A stretch of 53,742 nt of DNA from an uncultured Geobacteraceae bacterium (GCA_903845365.1 CAIMXI010000414.1:1-53742); one strand, 5' to 3'. Positions 35,264-44,433 are shown, counted from the stretch's first letter. Translations and numbers: made by a program. Notes: generated by a model not told the origin, from the letters alone.

Positions 35264-35402
35264 GGTGTGTATAATACGCAATGTTATTTGTGGCGTCAAC
35301 TGTGATGTAAAGACTGGCGTGAAGATAACAGGGAACCGCGTCTTTTAGCTTTTTGATCGGCTCGCTGAGGCAAAACGTGCTTTGAAATTTGCAATGTCAT
35401 AA

Positions 35403-35418
35403 TGGCACGTCAGATGCA
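35403..35418 (+). promoter_or_regulatory. Sigma-54 promoter of nifV
   Basis: TGGCACGTCAGATGCA, with GG at 35404-35405 and GC at 35416-35417 separated by 10 bases, matches the -24/-12 consensus closely. It lies 87 bases upstream of the nifV start. Confidence 0.85.
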
Positions 35419-35438
35419 TTTATAAAAATATGCAACAC

Positions 35439-35491
35439 GTCGGAAAAACGGCAACGGCGCCGCGTTCTGAAAGGGATAGCAGCGTTTTTTT
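35439..35491 (+). promoter_or_regulatory. nifV leader: small hairpin and terminator-like hairpin
   Basis: GTCG-GAAAAA-CGGC (35439-35452) is a short stem with a 6-base loop. It is followed by an imperfect GC-rich hairpin (35458-35484, CGCCGC pairing with GCAGCG) and seven T residues directly before the ribosome site. The layout repeats that of the nifB leader, though this terminator is weaker. Confidence 0.4.
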
Positions 35492-35504
35492 CTTGGAGGT
35501 TTTT

Positions 35505-36656
35505 ATGGTCTGCACAGAAAACAGGCAAATAGTCATCGACGACACCACTCTGCGCGATGGTGAGCAGACTGCCGGGGTGGTCTTCTCAAAACGTGAAAAG
35601 GTCACTATCGCCCGCATGCTCGACTCCATCGGCGTAGGTGAAATTGAATGCGGTATTCCAGTCATGGGAAAAGAAGAACAGGAGAGTATCCGCACTCTGG
35701 TTGATCTCGGTTTAAACGCTCGCCTGGTAACCTGGAACAGGGCTCTTGTGCATGAAATAAAGGCAAGTATCGACTGCGGTGTGCAAGCGGTGGACATTTC
35801 CCTTTCGGTGTCAGATCAGATGATCGTACATAAGCTGCGTAAAGATCGGGAAGCGGTAAAGGAGCAGTTGAAGGTCGCACTCGGTTTCGCCAAACAGCAT
35901 AACCTTTATGTCTCTGTTGGCGGTGAAGACGCCAGTCGCGCCGACATCACCTTTCTAGTGGAGTTAATGGAAATAACCCGCGCTTTGGGAGGCGACCGCT
36001 TCCGCTTCTGCGACACACTCGGGATTATGGATCCGTTTACCATGTTTGACAAAGTGAGCCATCTCCGTCAGGCGGTTTCGGAAATAGATATTGAGGTACA
36101 CACCCATAATGACTTGGGAATGGCCACCGCCAATGCCATTGCTGGCATCCGCGCCGGAGCGAAGTTTGTTAACACCACGATTAACGGACTTGGAGAGCGT
36201 GCCGGAAATGCCGCTTTGGAAGAGGTCGTCATGGGCTTGAAGTATGCCTGTGGTATTGAAACCGGAATCAATAGCCACCGTTTCCGTGAAATGTCACTCT
36301 TTGTCGCCAAGGCCTCCGACCGTCCGCTTTCGGTATCCAAGCCGGTCGTCGGTACCGGGGTTTTTGCTCATGAGTCCGGCCTGCACGCTGATGGCGTCAT
36401 CAAGGATCCACATAATTATGAAGGTTTTGATCCGGCAGAGGTCGGTCTGACCCGCCGCATCGTTGTCGGCAAACATTCAGGTGCCGGTGGTCTTATTGAG
36501 CGCTACCGCAGCATGGGTATAGTTGTTGATCGAAAGCGTGCTGACAGGCTTCTTGAAGTAACTCGGGTCTTGTCTTGCGCGCGCAAACGAGATCTTACCA
36601 ATTGTGAACTCATGGCTATACACCTGGGCAAAGAATCGCTGCCCAAGGCAGCTTAA
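35505..36656 (+). CDS. nifV: Homocitrate synthase NifV
   Basis: NifV condenses acetyl-CoA and 2-oxoglutarate to homocitrate, the organic ligand of FeMo-cofactor. The 383-residue protein has VIDDTTLRDGEQTAGVVFS near the N-terminus, the metal-ligand VHTHNDLGMATANA and the NTTINGLGERAGN loop. ATG 35505 follows TTGGAGG at 7 bases. The length and nif context favour NifV over isopropylmalate or citramalate synthase. Confidence 0.93.
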   Translation: MVCTENRQIVIDDTTLRDGEQTAGVVFSKREKVTIARMLDSIGVGEIECGIPVMGKEEQESIRTLVDLGLNARLVTWNRALVHEIKASIDCGVQAVDISLSVSDQMIVHKLRKDREAVKEQLKVALGFAKQHNLYVSVGGEDASRADITFLVELMEITRALGGDRFRFCDTLGIMDPFTMFDKVSHLRQAVSEIDIEVHTHNDLGMATANAIAGIRAGAKFVNTTINGLGERAGNAALEEVVMGLKYACGIETGINSHRFREMSLFVAKASDRPLSVSKPVVGTGVFAHESGLHADGVIKDPHNYEGFDPAEVGLTRRIVVGKHSGAGGLIERYRSMGIVVDRKRADRLLEVTRVLSCARKRDLTNCELMAIHLGKESLPKAA

Positions 36657-36670
36657 CGAAGGGGGTATTT

Positions 36671-36907
36671 ATGTGTGATACAGGAACAAATTTTGTGCCG
36701 ATTATGGAAGCGGCCGAACTTCTGGAAACAACCGCAATGCGTGTGCTGATGATGCTCAAAAAAGACGAATTACAAGGGAAAATGGAAGATGATGCTTGGT
36801 ATGTCGATCGGTCGTCACTGAGGCTCTGTGAAAAACCGAAGGCAGCAGATATCGTCAGGCCTGGTGGTTGTGGTGGCGGGTGTGGCGGTGGCTGCGCAGG
36901 GGATTGA
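36671..36907 (+). CDS. Small nif-linked protein: HTH-like domain with Gly/Cys-repeat tail
   Basis: 78 residues. The first ~55 (IMEAAELLETTAMRVLMMLKK ... WYVDRSSLRL) look like an excisionase/MerR-type helix-turn-helix. The end is a striking GGCGGGCGGGC repeat, with three Cys in Gly. The gene has a GGGGG site, follows nifV by 14 bases and is coupled to the next small gene. The Cys-Gly tail suggests metal or Fe-S handling. I do not recognise a named family. Confidence 0.75.
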   Translation: MCDTGTNFVPIMEAAELLETTAMRVLMMLKKDELQGKMEDDAWYVDRSSLRLCEKPKAADIVRPGGCGGGCGGGCAGD

Positions 36908-36909
36908 TT

Positions 36910-37197
36910 ATGGCCATTATTGTTAAAGCATCCGATTTTAAATTCAAATACCCCCGCGATGTTGCCAATCGTAATCAGCCAAAGTTCACCGGCCTCCCTG
37001 ATCCGACGCCATTTAATCGCGATGACCTGTACGAAATTCTGCCGATGATGTCAGCGGTTATGAATGAGATTGATAGTGTCGATGGTGATGTATTGAATTT
37101 ACTGGAGGATGTATTGAACCAGATGCCCGGTTTTATCAGAACCCGTGGTGAAGTTTTTGACTATCTGACCGGTTCAGCTCGGGAATGTCTGAGATAG
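36910..37197 (+). CDS. Small conserved-looking nif-linked protein
   Basis: 95 residues from ATG 36910, two bases after the previous stop. It is mainly helical with an acidic middle (MNEIDSVDGDVLNLLEDVLN) and an N-terminal FKFKYPRDVANRNQPKFTGLP stretch; no catalytic motif is visible. The start at 36868 on the same frame overlaps the upstream gene and is unlikely. It closes the nifV operon. Function unknown. Confidence 0.75.
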   Translation: MAIIVKASDFKFKYPRDVANRNQPKFTGLPDPTPFNRDDLYEILPMMSAVMNEIDSVDGDVLNLLEDVLNQMPGFIRTRGEVFDYLTGSARECLR

Positions 37198-37358
37198 AAG
37201 AAGAAAACCATTTCCAGATTATTCTTGTCTCGTTCTTTTGCACTTAGACTCCTCACACAATTTTAAATAATATGGTCTCTCATTATTTAACCCACTTCTC
37301 CAGCAGTGCCGTCAGTTCATCTTAAATTTTAAACCCTGCCTCTCTGCCTCTGTTTCCC

Positions 37359-37387
37359 TTGACTCGTCCTTAAATTGACGGTAGTAT
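37359..37387 (+). promoter_or_regulatory. Predicted sigma-70 promoter for the aminotransferase gene
   Basis: TTGACT (37359-37364) and TAGTAT (37382-37387) are separated by 17 bases, about 50 bases upstream of the aminotransferase ATG. The rest of the 242-base gap after 37197 shows no gene and no clear terminator. Confidence 0.6.
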
Positions 37388-37439
37388 CTAGTGCCTGTCA
37401 TCCCAAGCAGAATTACAATAATCATGGTGGAAATTAAGT

Positions 37440-38636
37440 ATGGCAATTGCAATGAAGATCGCCAGTCAGATATCTAAATCTTCCTGGATTCGCAAGATGT
37501 TCGAGGAGGGTGAACGTTTACGTCAGGAATTTGGTGCCGATAAAATTTATGATTTTACGCTCGGTAATCCGGATGTGGAACCGCCAGAATCGTTCAGCCG
37601 TGAACTGTTGGAGTTGGCAAAGAACCCGCTGCCAGGCATGCATCGTTATATGAATAACGCCGGATATGCTGAAACCAGAGGTGCTGTTGCAGAAAAAATA
37701 TCCAGAGACTCCGGCATCACTGTGCCAGCCGACAACATCATCATGACGTGCGGCGCCGGCGGTGCTCTTAATGTGGTACTGAAAACCATCCTCAACCATG
37801 GTGAAGAGGTCATCATTCTTGCGCCATATTTTGTCGAGTACAAGTTCTATATCGATAATCATGGCGGTGTGCCGGTTGAGGTCTGGACGAATCACGATAC
37901 CTTTCAGCTCGATGTAGATGCCATAGAAAAGGCGATCACCGCAAAAACGCGCGCTATAATCATTTGTTCCCCCAATAACCCGACCGGCGTTATTTATTCG
38001 GCGGAAAGCCTGAAACGTCTCGGTGGGATTTTGAAACATATTCATGAGCGTAACGGCCATCTGATATATGCCATTTCCGACGAGCCGTACGCCCGTATTG
38101 CCTTTGATGGCAATCATGTGCCAAATATATTCCCGTTGATTGAAAGCTCCATCATTGTGACTTCTCACAGCAAGGACCTGGCGCTGCCCGGAGAAAGGAT
38201 CGGCTATCTGGCGGCAAACCCTAGCATGGCGACCGCCGGACAATTTATGGAGGGTGCCATCTTCAGCAATCGGGTTCTCGGCTTTGTCAATGCCCCGGCA
38301 CTGATGCAGCGACTGGTAGCCAAACTCCAGGACGAATCAGTCAATATTGCAGAATATCAGGCGAAGCGTGATCTTCTGGTTCGTGAGTTGAGTAGTATGG
38401 GATTCAAAATTGTCAAACCGGACGGCGCTTTCTACATTTTTCCGAAATCGCCGCTGGCAGATGACGTTGAATTCGTCAAGATGGCGCAGAAACACCACAT
38501 TCTGCTGGTTCCGGGGGCAGGTTTCGGGGCTCCAGGTTTCTTCAGGATTGCATACTGCTTTGATATGAAGATGATCGAACGGAGCATTCCGGCGTGGCGT
38601 GCGCTTGCGAAAGAGGCAGGGCTTGTTGGAGGTTGA
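37440..38636 (+). CDS. Class I/II PLP-dependent aminotransferase (aspartate aminotransferase-like)
   Basis: 398 residues. YDFTLGNPDVEPP, CGAGGALNVVLKTIL, CSPNNPTGVIYS and the PLP-lysine motif SHSKDLALPGERIGY (near residue 245), plus FRIAYCF at the end with the carboxylate-binding Arg, define fold type I subfamily I-alpha/gamma. It transfers amino groups between amino and keto acids. It has its own promoter and is not part of the nif operon. Substrate not assignable. Confidence 0.9.
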   Translation: MAIAMKIASQISKSSWIRKMFEEGERLRQEFGADKIYDFTLGNPDVEPPESFSRELLELAKNPLPGMHRYMNNAGYAETRGAVAEKISRDSGITVPADNIIMTCGAGGALNVVLKTILNHGEEVIILAPYFVEYKFYIDNHGGVPVEVWTNHDTFQLDVDAIEKAITAKTRAIIICSPNNPTGVIYSAESLKRLGGILKHIHERNGHLIYAISDEPYARIAFDGNHVPNIFPLIESSIIVTSHSKDLALPGERIGYLAANPSMATAGQFMEGAIFSNRVLGFVNAPALMQRLVAKLQDESVNIAEYQAKRDLLVRELSSMGFKIVKPDGAFYIFPKSPLADDVEFVKMAQKHHILLVPGAGFGAPGFFRIAYCFDMKMIERSIPAWRALAKEAGLVGG

Positions 38637-38639
38637 AGG

Positions 38640-39158
38640 TTATTTGTTTTGCTCCTCCGCTTTTATTTCCAGGAATTCGATGAAATCTATCGAGCGGTGG
38701 ACAAAGCGAAGATTGAAGCGGCTTTCGTAGAGTAATATTACCGATGCAACAAAAAGAAACAGTCCACCGCAGAGGGCGATCAGCGTTGGTACCCAAGCCT
38801 GATCCGTGCTGCCGTAGGCGACATTAACCGCAATGGCAAGACTGGACGCGACAAAAAGCAGCGTTGCCGTATAGAGGGATACCATAGCTTTCTGGATCAG
38901 CATCGCCCGCCGTCTCTGCAGAACGATCTGCCCCCGCAAATGTTTCATCCGCTCTTCCGGGTAGGAAATATTTCCCGTTATAATCGCTTCAATTTCTCCC
39001 TTCATAACATTTACCCGATCAAAGATGCGTCCCAGACGTGCAGATGTCGAAAATATCAGCGTGCCACACGCGGATATCAGCACCGCCGGAGTGATCATCG
39101 AGGTCAATATCCGTGAACTGGTAAGTGCCTCCAGAAGTTCTTTTTCGTGAATTGCCAT
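38640..39158 (-). CDS. DUF2721-type membrane protein
   Basis: 172 residues with one membrane helix near the N-terminus (about 17-37) and two near the C-terminal half (about 92-112 and 124-146), separated by an Arg-rich cytoplasmic loop (LRGQIVLQRRRAML). The pattern and the TPAVLISACGTLIFSTSARLGRIFDR segment match DUF2721. No function is established. Convergent with the aminotransferase, 3 bases apart. Confidence 0.8.
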   Translation of the reverse strand: MAIHEKELLEALTSSRILTSMITPAVLISACGTLIFSTSARLGRIFDRVNVMKGEIEAIITGNISYPEERMKHLRGQIVLQRRRAMLIQKAMVSLYTATLLFVASSLAIAVNVAYGSTDQAWVPTLIALCGGLFLFVASVILLYESRFNLRFVHRSIDFIEFLEIKAEEQNK

Positions 39159-39184
39159 ATTGTGAATACTCCTCGTTTTATAAA

Positions 39185-40954
39185 TCAGGCAATCTGCTTC
39201 AACTCTTCTATCAAGCCTGCCAGTACATCGTACCCTTTTTGCCAGAATCCGCTGTCCTTGATGTCGATACCGGCAAGACGGGCAGTGTCTGCCGGTGAGA
39301 GTGCCCCACCCGATTCCAGCAGGGCGAGGTAGCCAGGCTTGAATGCGTCACCATCTTCGCGATATTTCTGAAACAGCGCCAACACCAGCAGTTCGGCAAA
39401 TGTGTATGAGTAGCAGTAAAACCTGCTATGGATGAAGTGGCTGATGTAGCTCCATCCCCATCGATAGGCGGGAATCATCTCGACGCTATCGCCATAGAGC
39501 TTGCCGTTTTCTTCCAGCCATATTTCGGCAATACGGTCGTTAGATAGCAACCCACGGATCCGCTCGTTGTGCAGGCGAAGCTCAAAACGCGTCAACACGG
39601 TCTGACGGAAAGTAGTGGCAATGATATCTTCGATTTTGGCGCAGAGCAGTGATCGGCGGACAATCGGATCTTGCTCATTATCCAGCAGTTTGCGGGTTAG
39701 CAGCATTTCACCGAATACTGACGCAGTCTCGGCAAGCGGGAGCGGGGCGTGGTAATTCAAAGCGCTTTGCTTTTGAGAAATAACAAAGTGCAGACCGTGC
39801 CCCGCTTCATGGGCAATAGTAGCCAGGTCGCGCAGCGTGCCGGTAAAGTTCAGTAACAGGAACGGAGGCAGGTCAGGTGATATCCCCATCGCAAACGCCC
39901 CTCCGGATTTACCGACGCGCGGCATGACATCTACCCGTCGTTCAGAAAAGAACGCCTGAACGATAGCACCAAAAGCAGGGTCATACTTGCAGTAGGAATC
40001 GACCACGAGCGTTTTCGCCTCTTCAAAGTCATAGATCCGTTCCGCTTTCGCTACCGGGGCATAGATATCGCAATTGCGCAGCTTCTCCATGTTAAGCATC
40101 CCGGCTTTAAGTCGGAAATACTCCTGCGCCAGACCATAATTAGCTTCGGTCACGCACATAAGGTGCTCAACCGCTTCATCCGGGATTTCGTTGCCGATAT
40201 TGGTCGGCTGGATCGGTGTCTGATAGCTGCGCAACTCCATCTCCTGACCATGATCAAGAGCCATGTTGTTAAAGACGGCGTTGTAAACGATGCCATGCTC
40301 GCCATGACGCTCAAGAAAAGTTGTCATAGCCCGGAAGCGGACATCAGGTGATGTGTGGTGCAGAAGTGACAGCAGCTCTTCGCCGGTGAACTCCCGCTGT
40401 TTACCATCGAGCTCCATCTGGTAGACGAAAGACGCTGAAAGTTCATCGAACAGCTTGGTAAAGGCGCGTACGCCGGTCAAATCCTTGCGTGTCAGGAGCC
40501 GTTCCTCATTCTCCTTAAGGGTATGAGGGCGAAATTTACGAATGCCGTCGAGAAAATGGAGATACCCGGCAGCTTCGGGATACGAACGGAACAATTCAAA
40601 GCGCTCTTCATCCAACGCCATAAGCTCAAGGTCAAAAAAGAGAAGCTGCTGGGAAAGCCTGCTTCCCAATTCGGAACAGCGTTGGGAAAGAGCCCGAAAC
40701 TGTTCATTGCCCGAGTCAGCGGCAAAGAGCAGATGTGCGTAACAAAACGGTTTTGCCATTCTGGATTGAAGCGCCTCATATCCGCAAATCGCCGACAGAA
40801 GAGCCGGGTCGTCAAGGGCGGCTACCCGTTCGAAATAGCTGCTGCGAAAATCGGCCGCCAACTGTTCAAATGAGTCGAGATCGGCCTCCAATTCGGGCGA
40901 ATCGGGGGCAGGGTAGAGCAGAGCGGTGTTCCAGGTTAGATCAGATTGCTGCAT
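39185..40954 (-). CDS. pepF: M3-family oligoendopeptidase F
   Basis: 589 residues. The zinc site TIAHEAGHGLHFVIS (HExxH) near residue 382 and the downstream Glu in ASVFGEMLLTRKL place it in peptidase family M3 (PepF/oligoendopeptidase F). It hydrolyses short peptides in the cytoplasm. GGAG precedes the ATG. Normal length; no sign of damage. Confidence 0.93.
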   Translation of the reverse strand: MQQSDLTWNTALLYPAPDSPELEADLDSFEQLAADFRSSYFERVAALDDPALLSAICGYEALQSRMAKPFCYAHLLFAADSGNEQFRALSQRCSELGSRLSQQLLFFDLELMALDEERFELFRSYPEAAGYLHFLDGIRKFRPHTLKENEERLLTRKDLTGVRAFTKLFDELSASFVYQMELDGKQREFTGEELLSLLHHTSPDVRFRAMTTFLERHGEHGIVYNAVFNNMALDHGQEMELRSYQTPIQPTNIGNEIPDEAVEHLMCVTEANYGLAQEYFRLKAGMLNMEKLRNCDIYAPVAKAERIYDFEEAKTLVVDSYCKYDPAFGAIVQAFFSERRVDVMPRVGKSGGAFAMGISPDLPPFLLLNFTGTLRDLATIAHEAGHGLHFVISQKQSALNYHAPLPLAETASVFGEMLLTRKLLDNEQDPIVRRSLLCAKIEDIIATTFRQTVLTRFELRLHNERIRGLLSNDRIAEIWLEENGKLYGDSVEMIPAYRWGWSYISHFIHSRFYCYSYTFAELLVLALFQKYREDGDAFKPGYLALLESGGALSPADTARLAGIDIKDSGFWQKGYDVLAGLIEELKQIA

Positions 40955-41007
40955 GGGGGTCTCCGGTTGATTTGTTTATGTTAAGCAGGTCATTATGCAG
41001 CACCTGA

Positions 41008-41667
41008 CTATTCAAACTGCTTCTTGAATTCATCTATCACTCGCCGAAGATCCGCAACTTCTGCATGTAACATAGTCACATCCGCCTCCAGCTTTGCAAT
41101 CCGTTCATTCTCTGCCATCACTCGCTGCCTGGCAGGCTCTGGGCGTACTTCTGAGTCATTCTCGTTACTCAGCGGAATTCCGGAAAAAAGTTGGGCATAG
41201 CGCCCCTCTTTCTGTCCCGGTTGACGCGGTATCAGAGCGATAAGAGGTGTTTCTCGCGCCATCAGCTCCTGCAGCACCTCTTCAACTGCTGCCAGATCAC
41301 TAAACGGGTGCATCCGCTCCCCTCGTGTCCGCAACTCACCAACAGTCTGAGTACCACGCACCAGAAGTTCACAGATGATTGCCTGTTCCGACGGCATCAA
41401 GCCAAATTTTTCTGCCATCAGATGACGATACTTCGGGACCCGTCCGCCATCAGCAGAAAGAACTGCCAACTGCTTGAAGCGCAGTGAATCCAATGCCCGC
41501 ACGACTTCTTCCTCTAGCAGATTCATGGCTGGATCACGGTTCGATTTCTGATTGCAGGCGTTGGTGAGCGAATTTAGGCTTAGCGGGTAATACTCAGGAG
41601 TGGTCAACTCTTTTTCTATCAGGCTGCCGAGTACGCGCACTTCAATGTCGTTAAGCATTATATCCAT
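41008..41667 (-). CDS. YceH family protein (DUF480)
   Basis: 219 residues. VRVLGSLIEKELTTPEYYPLSLNSLTNACNQKSNRDP is the conserved start of YceH, two winged-helix domains with a C-terminal coiled coil (the MLHAEVADLRRVIDEF region). Function is not established; a DNA-binding role is suggested by the fold. GAGG precedes the ATG. Confidence 0.92.
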   Translation of the reverse strand: MDIMLNDIEVRVLGSLIEKELTTPEYYPLSLNSLTNACNQKSNRDPAMNLLEEEVVRALDSLRFKQLAVLSADGGRVPKYRHLMAEKFGLMPSEQAIICELLVRGTQTVGELRTRGERMHPFSDLAAVEEVLQELMARETPLIALIPRQPGQKEGRYAQLFSGIPLSNENDSEVRPEPARQRVMAENERIAKLEADVTMLHAEVADLRRVIDEFKKQFE

Positions 41668-41675
41668 TATGAACC

Positions 41676-41978
41676 TCAGTGAAATGTCGGCATTTTTTCC
41701 TGGAACAGCACGTATGGGCGGACAATCAACATTGCGAACTTCTTCTGTTTATCCTCTTCCCATGCGCGGATTTTTGCGTCGGAAGGTTTTCCTATCATGC
41801 CATACTCGACTAATCGCTGAATAATAGCGATATCGTCGCCGGCAACTTTATGGGCGGTATCGGCCAGGTCAAGGGAGTCATCAACCAGAATCAGTCCACC
41901 ACGATTCAGGTGAGCGCGCAGGCTGCTCCAATCTGCTTCATCAATAGTAAGAGCCATTTCTTCTTTGCTTGGTAACAT
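41676..41978 (-). CDS. DUF2288 family protein
   Basis: 100 residues from ATG 41978, with GGAG 7 bases upstream. WSSLRAHLNRGGLILVDDSLDLADTAHKVAGDD is the conserved DUF2288 core. Nothing is known of its role. It ends 8 bases before the YceH start on the same strand, so the two may be cotranscribed. Confidence 0.85.
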   Translation of the reverse strand: MLPSKEEMALTIDEADWSSLRAHLNRGGLILVDDSLDLADTAHKVAGDDIAIIQRLVEYGMIGKPSDAKIRAWEEDKQKKFAMLIVRPYVLFQEKMPTFH

Positions 41979-42173
41979 CAAAAACTCCTTCAGTTTCAAA
42001 TCATTAGTCATATTCTGCCATTTCGTACGCTATTTTTATCATGAGGTACGGACAAAGTCCATGCCTTCGTGTCAGTTCTGACGGACAATAATGAGCTTCA
42101 AGGAGATTTGACAATATTTGTGCTTGACGATTGTCGTCGATATGGAGAGGATGTGGCTGTCGATGAAAGAAAC

Positions 42174-43418
42174 ATGAACAATATATGGAGTACGCTGGTG
42201 CAAAACAATAGAGTCCTTGAATCACTTTCCAAAAAACTGGCGCATTTTTCAGCGGCCACTGATCCTTGCTCAGACGGTAGTACTCCAGCAGCAGTAGCCA
42301 TGATATTGCATCAGGATCGGCACGATATTGAAATACTGTTCATTCAGCGGGCGTCTCATGACATGGACCCGTGGTCGGGACATATCGCTTTTCCTGGTGG
42401 CAAGATGGAAGAGGGTGAAATGCCCTGCCAGGCCGCGTGCCGCGAAACGCTTGAAGAAACAGGCATTGATCTCATAGAGGGGACCTACCTGGGTCGCCTA
42501 TCCGACATCATTGGTGCCAACCTGCCGGTACGGGTTTCCTGTTGTCTTTTTGCAGTTGATAAGAGACATCTGCAGCCGGCATTGAATGAAGAGGTGCGTG
42601 ATCTGTTCTGGGTTTCTCTTTCGGATCTGCGTGATCCAGGACGACGTGCCTTGAGCTCTGTCGCATTTGATGATAGAGTGCTTAGCGTACCGGCAATACA
42701 GCTTCCTGTTGACAACATACCGGTGCTGTGGGGAATCACTTATCGACTGGTGATGCAGTTGCTGGCTATTCTGGAAGATAATCGCGCAGGATTCGAAGAG
42801 TGCTGCAGACTACCTGAAACGGTAGAACTACTTGATGTAAGGGAGACAAATATGTCAATTAAAGAGAGTTTTTTTCTGGACCGTGATAAAGCGGTGCTGG
42901 TAGTAATTGACGTGCAGGAGAAGTTGTGCGTTGCGATGGATGAAGTTGTTCTGAAGAGCCGTGTGAAAAATATCGGCATACTAATGGATAGTGCCGCCGA
43001 ATTGAATATTCCGGTAATTTTGACTGAACAGTATGTGAAAGGGTTGGGGACGACGCTACCGGAGTTGAAGGAAAAGGCAGCGCTCGCGCCCTGTTATGAG
43101 AAAATGGCTTTCAGCTGTTGTGGTAGTCAGGAATTTGTCGCAGAACTCAAGGCGACCGGCAGAAGTCAGGTGATAATCACCGGTATGGAAACGCATGTCT
43201 GCGTGCTGCAGACGGTGATTGAACTTCGTGACGCCGGCCTGAATGTTCATGTTGTCAAGGATGCCGTTATGAGTCGCAGTAAACAGAACTGGGAAACAGC
43301 AATTGAGTCCATGACCCTTGCCGGAGCGATTCCGACTTCTACGGAATCAACGCTTTTTCAATTATTGAAAGTCGCAGGGACAGATGAATTCAAAAAACTC
43401 TCGAAGCTGGTACGGTAG
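42174..43418 (+). CDS. Nudix hydrolase fused to isochorismatase-family hydrolase
   Basis: About 414 residues from ATG 42174; the frame is open back to a GTG at 42069, so the start is uncertain. The N-terminal half is a CoA-pyrophosphatase-like Nudix domain with HIAFPGGKMEEGEMPCQA and RETLEETGI as the Nudix box. The C-terminal ~185 residues form an isochorismatase-like domain with VLVVIDVQEKL (catalytic Asp) and the TGMETHVCVLQTV Cys loop. An internal ATG at 42852 has GGGAG 7 bases upstream, so a separate isochorismatase could also be made. Confidence 0.8.
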   Translation: MNNIWSTLVQNNRVLESLSKKLAHFSAATDPCSDGSTPAAVAMILHQDRHDIEILFIQRASHDMDPWSGHIAFPGGKMEEGEMPCQAACRETLEETGIDLIEGTYLGRLSDIIGANLPVRVSCCLFAVDKRHLQPALNEEVRDLFWVSLSDLRDPGRRALSSVAFDDRVLSVPAIQLPVDNIPVLWGITYRLVMQLLAILEDNRAGFEECCRLPETVELLDVRETNMSIKESFFLDRDKAVLVVIDVQEKLCVAMDEVVLKSRVKNIGILMDSAAELNIPVILTEQYVKGLGTTLPELKEKAALAPCYEKMAFSCCGSQEFVAELKATGRSQVIITGMETHVCVLQTVIELRDAGLNVHVVKDAVMSRSKQNWETAIESMTLAGAIPTSTESTLFQLLKVAGTDEFKKLSKLVR

Positions 43419-43426
43419 GGGCTCTT

Positions 43427-44068
43427 CTACACCGGTGAGAAAACATGCCGGATTATTTCTGAATGGTGCTCGATTCGCGCCAATCCGGGCAAGTTGGATT
43501 TGTAGGAGATGAAAGGAACTCCTGCACCCTGTGCTGCCTGCATGTCGACCTCACCATCACCTATAAAAAGAGCCTCATCCGGTTCGACTCCGAAGTGCTT
43601 TAATACTTTCAGGAGCGGCTCCGGATGGGGCTTTGGGTAGGTTACCTGCGAAGCTGTCATGATATAATCGAAATACCCCTCAAGGCCGAAATCCTTGATT
43701 ATCATTTCCATCGATGTCGCCCGATTGGTGCAAATTGCCAGAGAAGTCTGCCCTTTCAGTTGATCAAGAGCCTGGACAAAACCGTCTTCCATCTTCATAA
43801 ACGGCATCAGATCACGGTAATGGATGGTCTTGGCAAACTGGAAGGCGTCATCCCGGCGCAGATCACCGGCAAAAAAATACTCCATCACATTATTGAACGA
43901 ATAGGTGTGAAGAACCCTTTTTGCGTCACTGTTATTCCGGTCAATCTCTGACCTTCCCAAAAATTCCATGATGCGATTATAAAAAATATAGTTAGATTCC
44001 ATCGAATCAAGAATCACACCGTCACAGTCATAGATGATTACTTTATAGCGGCTTTTCAATTTTCTCAC
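43427..44068 (-). CDS. HAD-superfamily phosphatase (phosphoglycolate-phosphatase-like)
   Basis: 213 residues starting with GTG 44068, overlapping the HNH gene stop (GTGA). HAD motif I is YDCDGVILDSME, motif II AICTNRAT, motif III near KPHPEPLLKVLK, and motif IV GDGEVDMQAA. It hydrolyses a phosphate ester in the cytoplasm; the Gph-like cap suggests phosphoglycolate or a similar small substrate. Confidence 0.88.
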   Translation of the reverse strand: MRKLKSRYKVIIYDCDGVILDSMESNYIFYNRIMEFLGRSEIDRNNSDAKRVLHTYSFNNVMEYFFAGDLRRDDAFQFAKTIHYRDLMPFMKMEDGFVQALDQLKGQTSLAICTNRATSMEMIIKDFGLEGYFDYIMTASQVTYPKPHPEPLLKVLKHFGVEPDEALFIGDGEVDMQAAQGAGVPFISYKSNLPGLARIEHHSEIIRHVFSPV

Positions 44069-44379
44069 TTAGAAGACTCCATTGGTTGGTTATCCTGTTT
44101 GGCCAGGTACTCTTCCCACTCTATCGGGAGCAGATATTTTTTACGGCTGTTACACTCCTTGCAGGCAGGCACAACATTATTACGGGACGCTTTTCCGCCC
44201 CGTGATACCGGGACAAGGTGATCCATTGTCAGCTCTTCCGGAGAAAAGCTTCCGCCGCAATAGTGGCACCCCCCAAGGGCAAGGCGATTTTGCCACCAGC
44301 GACTCTTACGAAGCTCTCGCGATTTTTCTCGCTCCCGCCTCACATCAGTTTCGTTGACTTCCAGTATAAAGTGTTCCAT
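44065..44379 (-). CDS. HNH endonuclease-family protein
   Basis: 104 residues from ATG 44379 behind AAGGGC. The zinc ribbon pair is CHYCGG and CKECNSRK, and the HNH core is MDHLVPVSRGGKASRNNVVPACK. Small stand-alone HNH proteins of this type are nucleases of unclear role. It is coupled to the HAD phosphatase, and it diverges from oleC. Confidence 0.88.
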   Translation of the reverse strand: MEHFILEVNETDVRREREKSRELRKSRWWQNRLALGGCHYCGGSFSPEELTMDHLVPVSRGGKASRNNVVPACKECNSRKKYLLPIEWEEYLAKQDNQPMESSK

Positions 44380-44433
44380 CACAGTGCCCTTCATGAAAAT
44401 ATCAGTGTTACTGATCATGGGAGAAGACAATAT

